Origin: Bordetella bronchialis
Lineage (GTDB): Bacteria; Pseudomonadota; Gammaproteobacteria; Burkholderiales; Burkholderiaceae_B
Length of the DNA stretch: 64,000 nucleotides
Direction: 5' to 3'
Assembly (NCBI RefSeq): GCF_001676705.1
Contig: NZ_CP016170.1
Coordinates: 1,054,001-1,118,000, forward strand
Below are positions 8,249-15,618 of the stretch, piece by piece (positions within the stretch are counted from its first letter, which is position 1; each line of letters begins with the position of its first letter). Position numbers and translations under genes: made by a program. The notes under the pieces are model-generated. The model did no database searches, was not told the DNA's origin, and saw nothing but the letters and a program-made list of their open reading frames with translations.

Positions 8249-9655
8249 TCAATCCAGCTTCTCCGGATCCAGCCGCATGCCGCCCCGCTGGCGCGTCGCC
8301 AGCGTGATCCCCCACATCACCACGCCCAGCAGCAGCAGCCAGCCCGCCACCTGGTACTGGATGGGATCGCGGCCCGTCAGCGGCGTCACCAGGAACAGGC
8401 AGGTGGCGGCGCCCAGCCAGGGCACCACGGTCCGGACGCGAAAGTGTTCGTGCGAGACGCGGTCGCGCCGCAATACCAGCACCGCCACGTTCACGAAGGC
8501 GAACACGCCCAGCAGCAGCAGCGCCGTCGTGCCGCCCAGCGCCCGGATGGCCTGCGATTCGGCGCGCGACACCAGCACGGTCAGGCCAAGGCCGATGGCC
8601 GTGGTAAACAGAATGGCGGCCCAGGGCGTGCGATTGCGCTTGTGCACGCGCGACAGGAAGCCCGGCAGGACGCCCTGGTTGGCCATGCCGTACAGCAGGC
8701 GGCTGGCCATCATCATGTTGATCAGCGCCGAGTTCGCGACCGCGAACATGGAGATGACGGGCATGATGGTGTCGGTGGGCAGGCCGGGGGCGGCGCGCTG
8801 GACCACCAGCACCAGCGGCGTGTTGCTCGCCGCCAGTTCGCCCACCGGCACCAGCGCCACCGCGCAGATGGAAACCAGCACATAGATCGCCGCCGTCAGG
8901 CCCAGGCCGGTCAGCATGACCTTGGGAAAAATGCGGTGGGGCGCATGGGTTTCCTCCGCCATGTTCACCGAGTCCTCGAAGCCCACCATGGCGAAGAAAG
9001 CCAGGGTGGTGGCCGAGGTCACGGCCAGGAAGACGCTCTTGTCTTCCGGCGTATCGAAGGCGATGGCGCGCGAGAAATCCGCCTGGCCGCCGGCGATCGC
9101 CCAGAATCCCAGCAGGATCACCAGCAGCAGGCCGCTCAGCTCGATGAGCGTCAGCACCACATTGGTCTTGACGCTATGCGCCGCCCCGCGCAGGTTCAGC
9201 AGCATGACCAGCACCAGGAAGCCCAGCGCGCCCCACGTGACGATATCCGGCGCGGCATCCATTCCGATGGCCGCGAACAGGTTGGCGGCGAAGGCCCGCG
9301 AGGCCGTGGCCGCCGAGGTCAGGCCCGAGCACATCACCGTGAAGCATACGATGAAGGTAAGAAAGTGCACGCCGAAGGCCTTGTGCACGTACAGGGCCGC
9401 GCCGGCGGCCTGCGGATATTTGGTGACCAGTTCCAGGTACGAAAGCGCCGTAAGCAGGGCCACCACGAAGGCCACCAGGAAGGGCAGCCAGGCGGCGCCG
9501 CCGACCTCCTTGGCAACCTGTCCCGTCAAGGCATAAATGCCGGTTCCCAGGATGTCGCCGACGATGAACAGCAGCAACAGCTTGGGCCCCATCACGCGGG
9601 CTAGCGGCGTGTCAGAGCCGGCCGGCTCCGCGGTGGGTACTCGATTGGTCGACAT
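8249..9655 (-). CDS. APC-superfamily amino acid permease
   Basis: A 468-residue secondary transporter of the amino acid-polyamine-organocation superfamily, with about twelve membrane helices. The first helix carries the broken-helix signature IVGDILGTGIYALTG, where substrate and ion contact the unwound GTGIY stretch. MVGFEDSVNMAEETHAPHRIFPK between helices 6 and 7 is typical of the cationic amino acid/polyamine branch. A ribosome site GGGAGGAC precedes the ATG by about 7 bases. It is divergent from the MFS/binding-protein pair across a 346-base spacer. Substrate cannot be fixed from sequence. Confidence 0.92.
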   Translation of the reverse strand: MSTNRVPTAEPAGSDTPLARVMGPKLLLLFIVGDILGTGIYALTGQVAKEVGGAAWLPFLVAFVVALLTALSYLELVTKYPQAAGAALYVHKAFGVHFLTFIVCFTVMCSGLTSAATASRAFAANLFAAIGMDAAPDIVTWGALGFLVLVMLLNLRGAAHSVKTNVVLTLIELSGLLLVILLGFWAIAGGQADFSRAIAFDTPEDKSVFLAVTSATTLAFFAMVGFEDSVNMAEETHAPHRIFPKVMLTGLGLTAAIYVLVSICAVALVPVGELAASNTPLVLVVQRAAPGLPTDTIMPVISMFAVANSALINMMMASRLLYGMANQGVLPGFLSRVHKRNRTPWAAILFTTAIGLGLTVLVSRAESQAIRALGGTTALLLLGVFAFVNVAVLVLRRDRVSHEHFRVRTVVPWLGAATCLFLVTPLTGRDPIQYQVAGWLLLLGVVMWGITLATRQRGGMRLDPEKLD

Positions 9656-10001
9656 GTCAGGTCCTCCCCGTTTTCCTTATGGCCGGCTCGCGCGCCGCCC
9701 GGCAACACGGCTCTCGATGCATCCATGCCGGCAAAGCGGGGGCGCCATGGGCCACGCGGCCTGCCAGCCCATCCGTGAGCGGGAAAGCAAGTGGCGGGCC
9801 CGGGCAGCACAGATGCGCCGGGGACGTAACAGATCGGGCCCCTTTAATGCGCCGGTCAGGTGCGAGGGCTAACGTTACACCTGTGGCGGTCCGGGCACAG
9901 ATGCCCGGTCGCATGCCCGTTGCACTGTCCTGGTGGCGAATAGAAAGATTGCTCTTGTCCGGATGCAAAGGGCACCTTGCATTCCAGAAAGGACTCAGAG
10001 C
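9656..10001. promoter_or_regulatory. Divergent intergenic region with nested inverted repeats
   Basis: A 346-base gene-free spacer between the APC permease (leftward) and the TcuC-like carrier (rightward). It contains CAGGTG (9857-9862) and CACCTG (9878-9883) as an exact inverted repeat, with the exact palindrome TAACGTTA (9870-9877) inside it. Just downstream is a second exact inverted repeat, CCGGGCA (9891-9897) and TGCCCGG (9902-9908). These look like operators or a structured leader for the transporter operon. The ribosome site AAAGGA is at about 9988-9993. No regulator gene adjoins the spacer. Confidence 0.5.
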
Positions 10002-11309
10002 ATGCAGCAATCCCAGTCGGCGGAACGGCCCTCCGCCTTGAACCTCGCGCGCAGCGTCGTGCGGGTGACGGCCGGTAACTTCCTCGAGCAGTTCGACTTT
10101 TTCCTCTTCGGCTTCTATGCGACGCAGATCGCGGCCGTCTTCTTCCCTTCCAGCAGCCAGTTCGCGTCCCTGATGCAGACCTTCGCCGTCTTCGGCGCGG
10201 GATTCCTGATGCGGCCGCTGGGCGCCATTGTGCTGGGCGCCTATATCGACCGGGTCGGACGGCGCAAAGGCCTGATCCTGACACTCTCGCTGATGGCCAG
10301 CGGCACCATACTGATCGCCTTCGTCCCGGGGCACGCCGCCATCGGCCCGCTGGCGCCCTTGCTGGTTCTGCTGGGCCGGCTGTTGCAGGGCTTTTCGGCG
10401 GGTGCCGAACTGGGCGGTGTGTCGGTCTACCTGGCCGAGATGGCCAGCGAGGGCCGCAAGGGCTTCTATACGAGCTGGCAATCCGGCAGCCAGCAGGTAT
10501 CCATCGTGGTGGCCGCGGCCCTGGGCTTCGCGCTGAATCAATGGATGGATTCCGCCACCATCGCCGCCTGGGGCTGGCGCATCCCCTTCTTCGTCGGCTG
10601 CCTGATCATTCCGTTCATCTTCGTGCTGCGCCGCCGGCTGGAGGAAACCCAGGCATTCAAGGCCCGTTCGCACCGTCCCGGCCTGCGCGAGTCCTGGGTC
10701 GCGCTGGTGGTGAACTGGCGGCTGATGGTGGGCGGCGCCTTGATGGTGGCCATGACCACCACCGCTTTCTACCTGATCACCGTGTATGCGCCTACCTTCG
10801 GCAAGACCGTGCTGCACCTGAGCACCTCGGACAGCCTGCTGGTGACGCTGTGCGTCGGCGTATCGAACTTCATCTGGCTGCCCATAGGCGGCGCGATCTC
10901 GGATCGCATCGGGCGCAAGCCCGTGCTGCTGGCGATGACCGCGCTGGCCATCGTCACGGCCTATCCTGCCCTGTCCTTCCTGGCCGATGGCCCGACCTTC
11001 ACCCGGATGCTGGTCGTCCTGCTGTGGCTCTCCTTCCTGTACGCCGTCTACAACGGCGCGATGGTCGTCGCGCTGACGGAGGTGATGCCGGCGTCGGTGC
11101 GCGTCGCGGGGTTTTCGGTCGCATACAGCCTGGCCACCGCGATATTCGGCGGCTTCACGCCGGAAATCTCCACCGCGCTGATCCACGTGACCGGCGACCG
11201 CGCGGCGCCGGGGTACTGGATGACGTTCGCCGCGCTGTGCGCCTTCGTTGCCACGCTGGCCTTGTATGCCCGCCGCCCGGCGGCCGCCCGCATGGCCACG
11301 CAGTCCTGA
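10002..11309 (+). CDS. MFS citrate/tricarballylate:H+ symporter (TcuC/CitA-like)
   Basis: A 435-residue major facilitator of the metabolite:H+ symporter family, very close in wording to TcuC/Cit[18 protein letters not shown] at the N-terminus, [18 protein letters not shown], the MFS loop motif [30 protein letters not shown], and SDRIGRKP in the second half. Expected to import a tricarboxylate-like anion with protons. The start at 10002 has AAAGGA about 10 bases upstream; an upstream ATG in frame is less likely because it lacks a site and would prepend non-family sequence. The next gene starts 30 bases after its stop and encodes a ModA-like periplasmic binding protein, an unusual partner for an MFS carrier. 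The usual TcuA/TcuB oxidation genes are absent. Confidence 0.92.
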   Translation: MQQSQSAERPSALNLARSVVRVTAGNFLEQFDFFLFGFYATQIAAVFFPSSSQFASLMQTFAVFGAGFLMRPLGAIVLGAYIDRVGRRKGLILTLSLMASGTILIAFVPGHAAIGPLAPLLVLLGRLLQGFSAGAELGGVSVYLAEMASEGRKGFYTSWQSGSQQVSIVVAAALGFALNQWMDSATIAAWGWRIPFFVGCLIIPFIFVLRRRLEETQAFKARSHRPGLRESWVALVVNWRLMVGGALMVAMTTTAFYLITVYAPTFGKTVLHLSTSDSLLVTLCVGVSNFIWLPIGGAISDRIGRKPVLLAMTALAIVTAYPALSFLADGPTFTRMLVVLLWLSFLYAVYNGAMVVALTEVMPASVRVAGFSVAYSLATAIFGGFTPEISTALIHVTGDRAAPGYWMTFAALCAFVATLALYARRPAAARMATQS

Positions 11310-11339
11310 TTTTTTCCACTCTCAGCTATCGAGGAGACC

Positions 11340-12128
11340 ATGAAGATATCCCTACGCACCCTGGCCCTGGCCGGTTCCCTGCTGGCGGCATCGCTGGCCG
11401 GCGCGCCGGTCCAGGCAGCGGAACTGCACGTGCTGATTTCCGGCGGTTTTTCCGCCGCCTATGAAAAACTGGGTCCCCAGTTCACCGCGGCCACGGGCAA
11501 TACGCTGGTCACGGAGCATGGTCCCTCCATGGGCAAGTCGGCGGAAGCGATTCCCAACCGTCTGGCCCGGCACGAACCGGCCGACGTCGTCATCATGGTG
11601 GGCTACGCGCTGGACGACCTGATCAAGCAAGGCCAGGTCGGCAAGGATTCGCGCGTGGAGCTGGCCGACTCGCCCATCGGCATGGTGGTACGGCAGGGAC
11701 ATCCCAAGCCGGATATCTCCACCGTGGCGGCGCTCAGGAAGACCCTGCTGGACGCCAAGTCCATCGCCTATTCGGACAGCGCCAGCGGCGTCTACATCGA
11801 AAAGGAGATGTTCAAGAAGCTGGGGATAGAAGACCAGGTCAAGTCCAAGGCCACCATGGTCCCGAAGATCCCGGTGGCGTCCCAGGTCGCCAATGGCAAG
11901 TATGAGGTCGGCTTCCAGCAGGTGGCCGAACTGCTGCCGGTGCCCGGCGTGACCTTCGTGGGCAAGGTGCCCGCCGAAGTCCAGTCCATCACCCGCTTCG
12001 CCGGCGGGGTGCCGGCGGCTTCCAGTCATCCCAAGGAAGCCGCGGAACTGCTCAGGTTCCTGGCATCGGCGCAGGCCCAGCCCACCGTGAAGCAAACGGG
12101 CCTGGACCCCGTTCCCGGCAAGAAGTAA
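11340..12128 (+). CDS. ModA-like periplasmic substrate-binding protein without ABC partner
   Basis: A 262-residue exported binding protein of the molybdate/sulfate-type fold (SBP_bac_11). A signal peptide of about 27 residues ends PVQAAE. Family landmarks are ELHVLISGGFSAAYEKLGPQF at the mature N-terminus, EHGPSMGKSAEAIPNRL, DVVIMVGYALDDLIKQG, and IAYSDSASGVYIEKEMFKK. The ribosome site GAGGAG is 4 bases from the ATG. No ModB/ModC permease or ATPase is nearby; instead it follows a TcuC-like MFS gene by 30 bases on the same strand. It may bind an organic anion for that carrier rather than molybdate. Convergent with the HxlR gene; the 34-base gap has a GC hairpin but no T-run. Confidence 0.9.
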   Translation: MKISLRTLALAGSLLAASLAGAPVQAAELHVLISGGFSAAYEKLGPQFTAATGNTLVTEHGPSMGKSAEAIPNRLARHEPADVVIMVGYALDDLIKQGQVGKDSRVELADSPIGMVVRQGHPKPDISTVAALRKTLLDAKSIAYSDSASGVYIEKEMFKKLGIEDQVKSKATMVPKIPVASQVANGKYEVGFQQVAELLPVPGVTFVGKVPAEVQSITRFAGGVPAASSHPKEAAELLRFLASAQAQPTVKQTGLDPVPGKK

Positions 12129-12162
12129 GGGCAGGAAGCAAGGCCCGGCGGCGCGGCGGGGT

Positions 12163-12504
12163 TCAGCCCGCCGCCGTGTCCTTCGCGTCGAACAGGTTTT
12201 CCCTGCCCCAGGTGGCCAGCGCGCGCAGCACGGGTTCCAGCCGGCGGCCTTTTTCCGTCAGGTGGTATTCGTTGTGATCGCTGCGATCCGCCGAAGGGCG
12301 GGTTTCCAGCACGCCTTGCTCCACCAGCTTGCGCAGCCGCGTGGCAAGAATGTTCTTGGCCAAGCCCAGGCCTTGCTGGAAATCGCTGAACCGGCACTGG
12401 CCCCGCAGGGCCTCGCGCACGATCAGCAGGCTCCACCAGTCGCCCACCGCGTCCAGGGACCGGGCGATAGGGCAGGGGTCCTCCGATAAACATTTGCGCC
12501 GCAT
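12163..12504 (-). CDS. HxlR-family transcriptional regulator
   Basis: A 113-residue winged-helix regulator of the HxlR type, often sensors of reactive electrophiles or quinones through cysteine. It has the family N-terminus CPIARSLDAVGDWWSLLIVREAL, recognition region FSDFQQGLGLAKNILATRLRKLVEQGVL, and wing HNEYHLTEKGRRLEPVL. Two cysteines (residues 5 and 11) precede the first helix, as in redox-sensing members. Divergent from an old-yellow-enzyme gene; HxlR proteins commonly control a neighbouring oxidoreductase, and the shared spacer holds well-formed palindromes. Confidence 0.93.
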   Translation of the reverse strand: MRRKCLSEDPCPIARSLDAVGDWWSLLIVREALRGQCRFSDFQQGLGLAKNILATRLRKLVEQGVLETRPSADRSDHNEYHLTEKGRRLEPVLRALATWGRENLFDAKDTAAG

Positions 12505-12568
12505 TTGCTGTCTCCCGCCAGATGGTCTGGTCCCCGCGTTCTGTCCCGGCGGTGTCGTCCCCGCATTT

Positions 12569-12603
12569 CATGGTTGCAATGTTAAACCATGATGCGTATC
12601 ATG
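12569..12603. promoter_or_regulatory. Palindromic operator candidate between hxlR-like and OYE genes
   Basis: Two overlapping inverted repeats lie in the AT-richest part of the divergent spacer: CATGGTT (12569-12575) with AACCATG (12585-12591), and CATGAT (12588-12593) with ATCATG (12598-12603). TTAAACCATG at 12582-12591 is echoed by TTAAACAATG about 36 bases further on. Winged-helix dimers bind such sites; HxlR autoregulation and control of the reductase is the natural inference. Confidence 0.6.
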
Positions 12604-12664
12604 AGCAAGGTTTCAACATTAAACAATGCGCCGGCGGCCGGCGCGCCTACCCCCGGGGTGCCCC

Positions 12665-13735
12665 ATGACGACGCTATTCGATCCCTTGTCCATCGGCGAT
12701 CTGCATTTGCCCAACCGTATCGTGATGGCGCCGCTGACGCGCCTGCGCGCCCGTGGCGGCGTGCCCAATGCCTTGATGGCTGAATACTATGAACAGCGCG
12801 CGTCCGCCGGCCTGATCATCAGCGAAGGCACCCCGGTCTCGGAGGACGGCGTCGGCTACCGGCACGTGCCCGGCATGTGGAGCGATGCGCAGACGGAAGG
12901 CTGGAAGCTCGTGACGGAAGCCGTGCACCGGCGCGGCGGCCGCATCATGGCCCAGATCTGGCACGTGGGGCGCATTTCCCATCCGCTGCTGCTGCAGGGA
13001 CGCCTGCCGGTCGCCCCCAGCGCCATCGCCGCGCAAGGCCATGTCAGCCTGCTGCGCCCGCAGCAGCCGTACGTCGTGCCGCGCGAGCTCGCGCTGGAAG
13101 AAATCCCGGCCATCGTCGACGCCTTCCGCCAGGCCGCGCGCAATGCCAAGGCCGCCGGCTTCGACGGCGTCACCATCCACGGCGCCAACGGCTATCTGCT
13201 GGACCAGTTCCTGCAGGACGGCTCCAACCACCGCACCGACGCCTATGGCGGCAGCGTGGAAAACCGCGCGCGACTGATGCGCGAGGTCGTGGACGCCGTG
13301 CTGGAGGTCTGGCGTCCCAACCGCGTGGGCCTGCACCTGGCGCCCCGCTCGCCGTCCTACTCGATGTCGGACAGCGACCCGGCGCGTACCTTCGGCCACG
13401 TGGCCAAGGCCATGGGCGAACGTGGCCTGGGCTTTCTGTTCATACGCGAAACCGCGGGCGAGGGCGCGCTGCTGCCCATGCTCAAGCGCGAATTCGGCGG
13501 CATATGCATCGCCAACGATGGCTACGACGGCCCCACGGCCGCCGACGTCGTGGCGCGGGGCGAGGCCGACGCGGTGGCCTTCGGCAGGTCGTACATCGCC
13601 AATCCGGACCTGGTGGAGCGCCTGCGCCGCCACGCGCCGCTGAATGCCGTGGATACCGCGACCATCTACGACCTGGAACACTGCGGCCCCGGCGGATACA
13701 CGGACTACCCCGTCCTTCAGGCGCGGGCGGCGTGA
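12665..13735 (+). CDS. Old yellow enzyme-type alkene reductase (NADH:flavin oxidoreductase)
   Basis: A 356-residue FMN-dependent ene-reductase of the NemA/OYE family, reducing activated C=C bonds, quinones or nitro compounds. It shows the family N-terminus LFDPLSIGDLHLPNRIVMAPLTR, QIWHVGRISHP, and the substrate-binding HGANGYLLDQFLQDGSN followed by RTDAYGGSVENRARL. The C-terminal phosphate-binding part is IANDGYDGPTA...ADAVAFGRSYIANPDL. The ATG at 12665 starts exactly at the family N-terminus; an in-frame ATG 39 bases upstream would add a low-complexity tail. Divergent HxlR regulator suggests induction by electrophiles. Confidence 0.95.
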   Translation: MTTLFDPLSIGDLHLPNRIVMAPLTRLRARGGVPNALMAEYYEQRASAGLIISEGTPVSEDGVGYRHVPGMWSDAQTEGWKLVTEAVHRRGGRIMAQIWHVGRISHPLLLQGRLPVAPSAIAAQGHVSLLRPQQPYVVPRELALEEIPAIVDAFRQAARNAKAAGFDGVTIHGANGYLLDQFLQDGSNHRTDAYGGSVENRARLMREVVDAVLEVWRPNRVGLHLAPRSPSYSMSDSDPARTFGHVAKAMGERGLGFLFIRETAGEGALLPMLKREFGGICIANDGYDGPTAADVVARGEADAVAFGRSYIANPDLVERLRRHAPLNAVDTATIYDLEHCGPGGYTDYPVLQARAA

Positions 13736-13928
13736 ACCGGCGACGCCGGCACGGGTAATCCCGCACCGGCGCGCGATCCGCCCGGTATCCCGCGTTGCTA
13801 GAATGGCCAGCCACGGGCCAGCCATGCCCGGGCAGGCGGGGTCCGCGGCGGTGCGCATGGCCTGGCGCGGCTCCCCGATACACACCGTCCCCGCGCCGCC
13901 GCGCAAGGGACCGGCACAAGGGGAACCG

Positions 13929-15542
13929 ATGATCGCACGCAAATCCATCGCGGCGCTTGCCGCCATCTTCGCGCTGGGCATGGGCGCCGCGCAGGGCCAG
14001 ACGCTACGTATCGGGCTGGCGTCCGAACCCACCTCGATGGACCCCCACTACCATCAGGCCACGCCCAACGACGCCCTGTCGGCCCACGCGTTCAATACGC
14101 TGGTGTCCGCCGATGCCGGCATGAAGCTCGCGCCCGGCCTGGCCACGGCATGGAAACCGCTGGACGACACCACCTGGGAGTTCACGCTGCGCCAGGGCGT
14201 GAAGTTCTCCAACGGCGCGCCGTTCACCGCCGAGGACGTGATCTTCACGTTCTGCCGGGTGTTGAACAACCCGCAGGCCATCGCCGGCTCCTACGCCAAC
14301 ATCGCCCGCAAGATCGACAGGATCGACGTCAAGGACGGTGCCACGCTGGTCGTCACCACCAAGGCGCCGTATCCGCTGCTGGCGAACGAGCTGACCCGCA
14401 TGTGGATACTCTGGAGCGGTATCGTGCAGCACGGGCAGATCCGCTTCGACCCGCAGCACAATTGCGGCGTCACCGGCCCATGGCCCAAGATGGAAGACTT
14501 CAATTCCGGCAAGAACGCCATCGGCACGGGGCCCTATGCGCTGAAGTCCTTCGTGCGCGGCACCGCCGTGGCGCTGGAGCGCAACGACGGCTATTGGGGC
14601 AGCAAGCCCGCCTGGAAAGATGTGGTCATGACGCCCGTGCCCAACGCCGGCCCGCGCCTGACCGGCCTGCTGGCCGGCGACTTCGACCTGATCGAAAACC
14701 CGGCCGCGCGCGACCTGAAACGCCTGGACGGCGACAAGCGCTTCAAGTACGTGGTCACGCCTTCGGTGCGCGTGCTGTTCCTGCAATTGGACGTCGGCCG
14801 CAGCCCCAGCCCGCAAGTACACGCGCCGGACGGCAAGAATCCCTTGCAGGACCTGCGCGTGCGGCAGGCCATCTCGATGGCCATCGACCGCAAGGCCATC
14901 GCGCAGCGCATCATGGATGGGGCCGCCACGCCGGCCTATCAATTCCTGCCCGACGGCATGTTCGGCGCCTTGCCCCACGCCCCCGAACTGAAATACGACC
15001 CCGCCGCCGCGAAGAAGCTGCTGGCCGAAGCGGGCTATCCCGATGGTTTCGCCATGACGCTGGCCGCCACCAACGACCGCTACATCAACGACGCGGCCGT
15101 GGCGCAGGCAGTCGCGCAGTACTTGTCGCGCATCGGCATCAAGACCGATGTCAACGCCATGACACGCTCGGTGTTCTTTCCGCAGCGGGCCAAGCGCGAA
15201 TTCAGCTTCGCCATGGGCGGATGGGGGTCGGATACCGGCGAGGCCTCTTCATTCCTGACCTATTGGGTCACGTCCCTGGATACGGCCCGCGGACTGGGCA
15301 CCAGCAACTACGGCGGATACTCGGATCCGGAGTTCGACAAGGTGTTCAGGCAGGCCATCACCACGGTGGATCCGGCGCAGCGCGAAAAACTGCTGCGGCA
15401 ATCCGTGCGGCGCGCCCTGGACCAATTACCCAGCATCCCGCTGCATTTCGAAAGCAGCGCATGGGCATTCCGCTCCGACATCGCCTACGAAGGGCGGGCA
15501 GACCAGTTGACGCTGGCCGGGTCGGCGAAGCCGGCGCGTTGA
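13929..15542 (+). CDS. ABC transporter periplasmic binding protein, DppA/OppA family
   Basis: A 537-residue family-5 solute receptor for peptides or similar ligands. The signal peptide is residues 1-22 (ends GAAQGQT). Landmarks are IGLASEPTSMDPHYHQ, WEFTLRQGVKFSNGAPFTAEDVIFTF, NAIGTGPYALKSF, and LRVRQAISMAIDRKAIAQRIM. The ribosome site AAGGGGAA is 4 bases before the ATG. No permease or ATPase genes follow; the next gene is the convergent hybrid kinase, so this is an orphan receptor that must use a permease encoded elsewhere. Confidence 0.95.
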   Translation: MIARKSIAALAAIFALGMGAAQGQTLRIGLASEPTSMDPHYHQATPNDALSAHAFNTLVSADAGMKLAPGLATAWKPLDDTTWEFTLRQGVKFSNGAPFTAEDVIFTFCRVLNNPQAIAGSYANIARKIDRIDVKDGATLVVTTKAPYPLLANELTRMWILWSGIVQHGQIRFDPQHNCGVTGPWPKMEDFNSGKNAIGTGPYALKSFVRGTAVALERNDGYWGSKPAWKDVVMTPVPNAGPRLTGLLAGDFDLIENPAARDLKRLDGDKRFKYVVTPSVRVLFLQLDVGRSPSPQVHAPDGKNPLQDLRVRQAISMAIDRKAIAQRIMDGAATPAYQFLPDGMFGALPHAPELKYDPAAAKKLLAEAGYPDGFAMTLAATNDRYINDAAVAQAVAQYLSRIGIKTDVNAMTRSVFFPQRAKREFSFAMGGWGSDTGEASSFLTYWVTSLDTARGLGTSNYGGYSDPEFDKVFRQAITTVDPAQREKLLRQSVRRALDQLPSIPLHFESSAWAFRSDIAYEGRADQLTLAGSAKPAR

Positions 15543-15618
15543 CGATGAAGGGGCGGCTTGCCCCGCCCATCGTCGCCTTCGCGAGCGCGCCGCGCGGCCG
15601 CATCGGCCAAGCGACCGC

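Noticed and set aside
11340..12128. Calling this gene modA
   Set aside because: The fold fits, but no modBC neighbours exist and the partner is a TcuC-like carrier, so a molybdate role would be an over-call.
12129..12162. GC-rich hairpin between the ModA-like gene and hxlR as a terminator
   Set aside because: A GGCGGG/CCCGCC stem can form, but there is no T-run on either side and the region is generally GC-rich.
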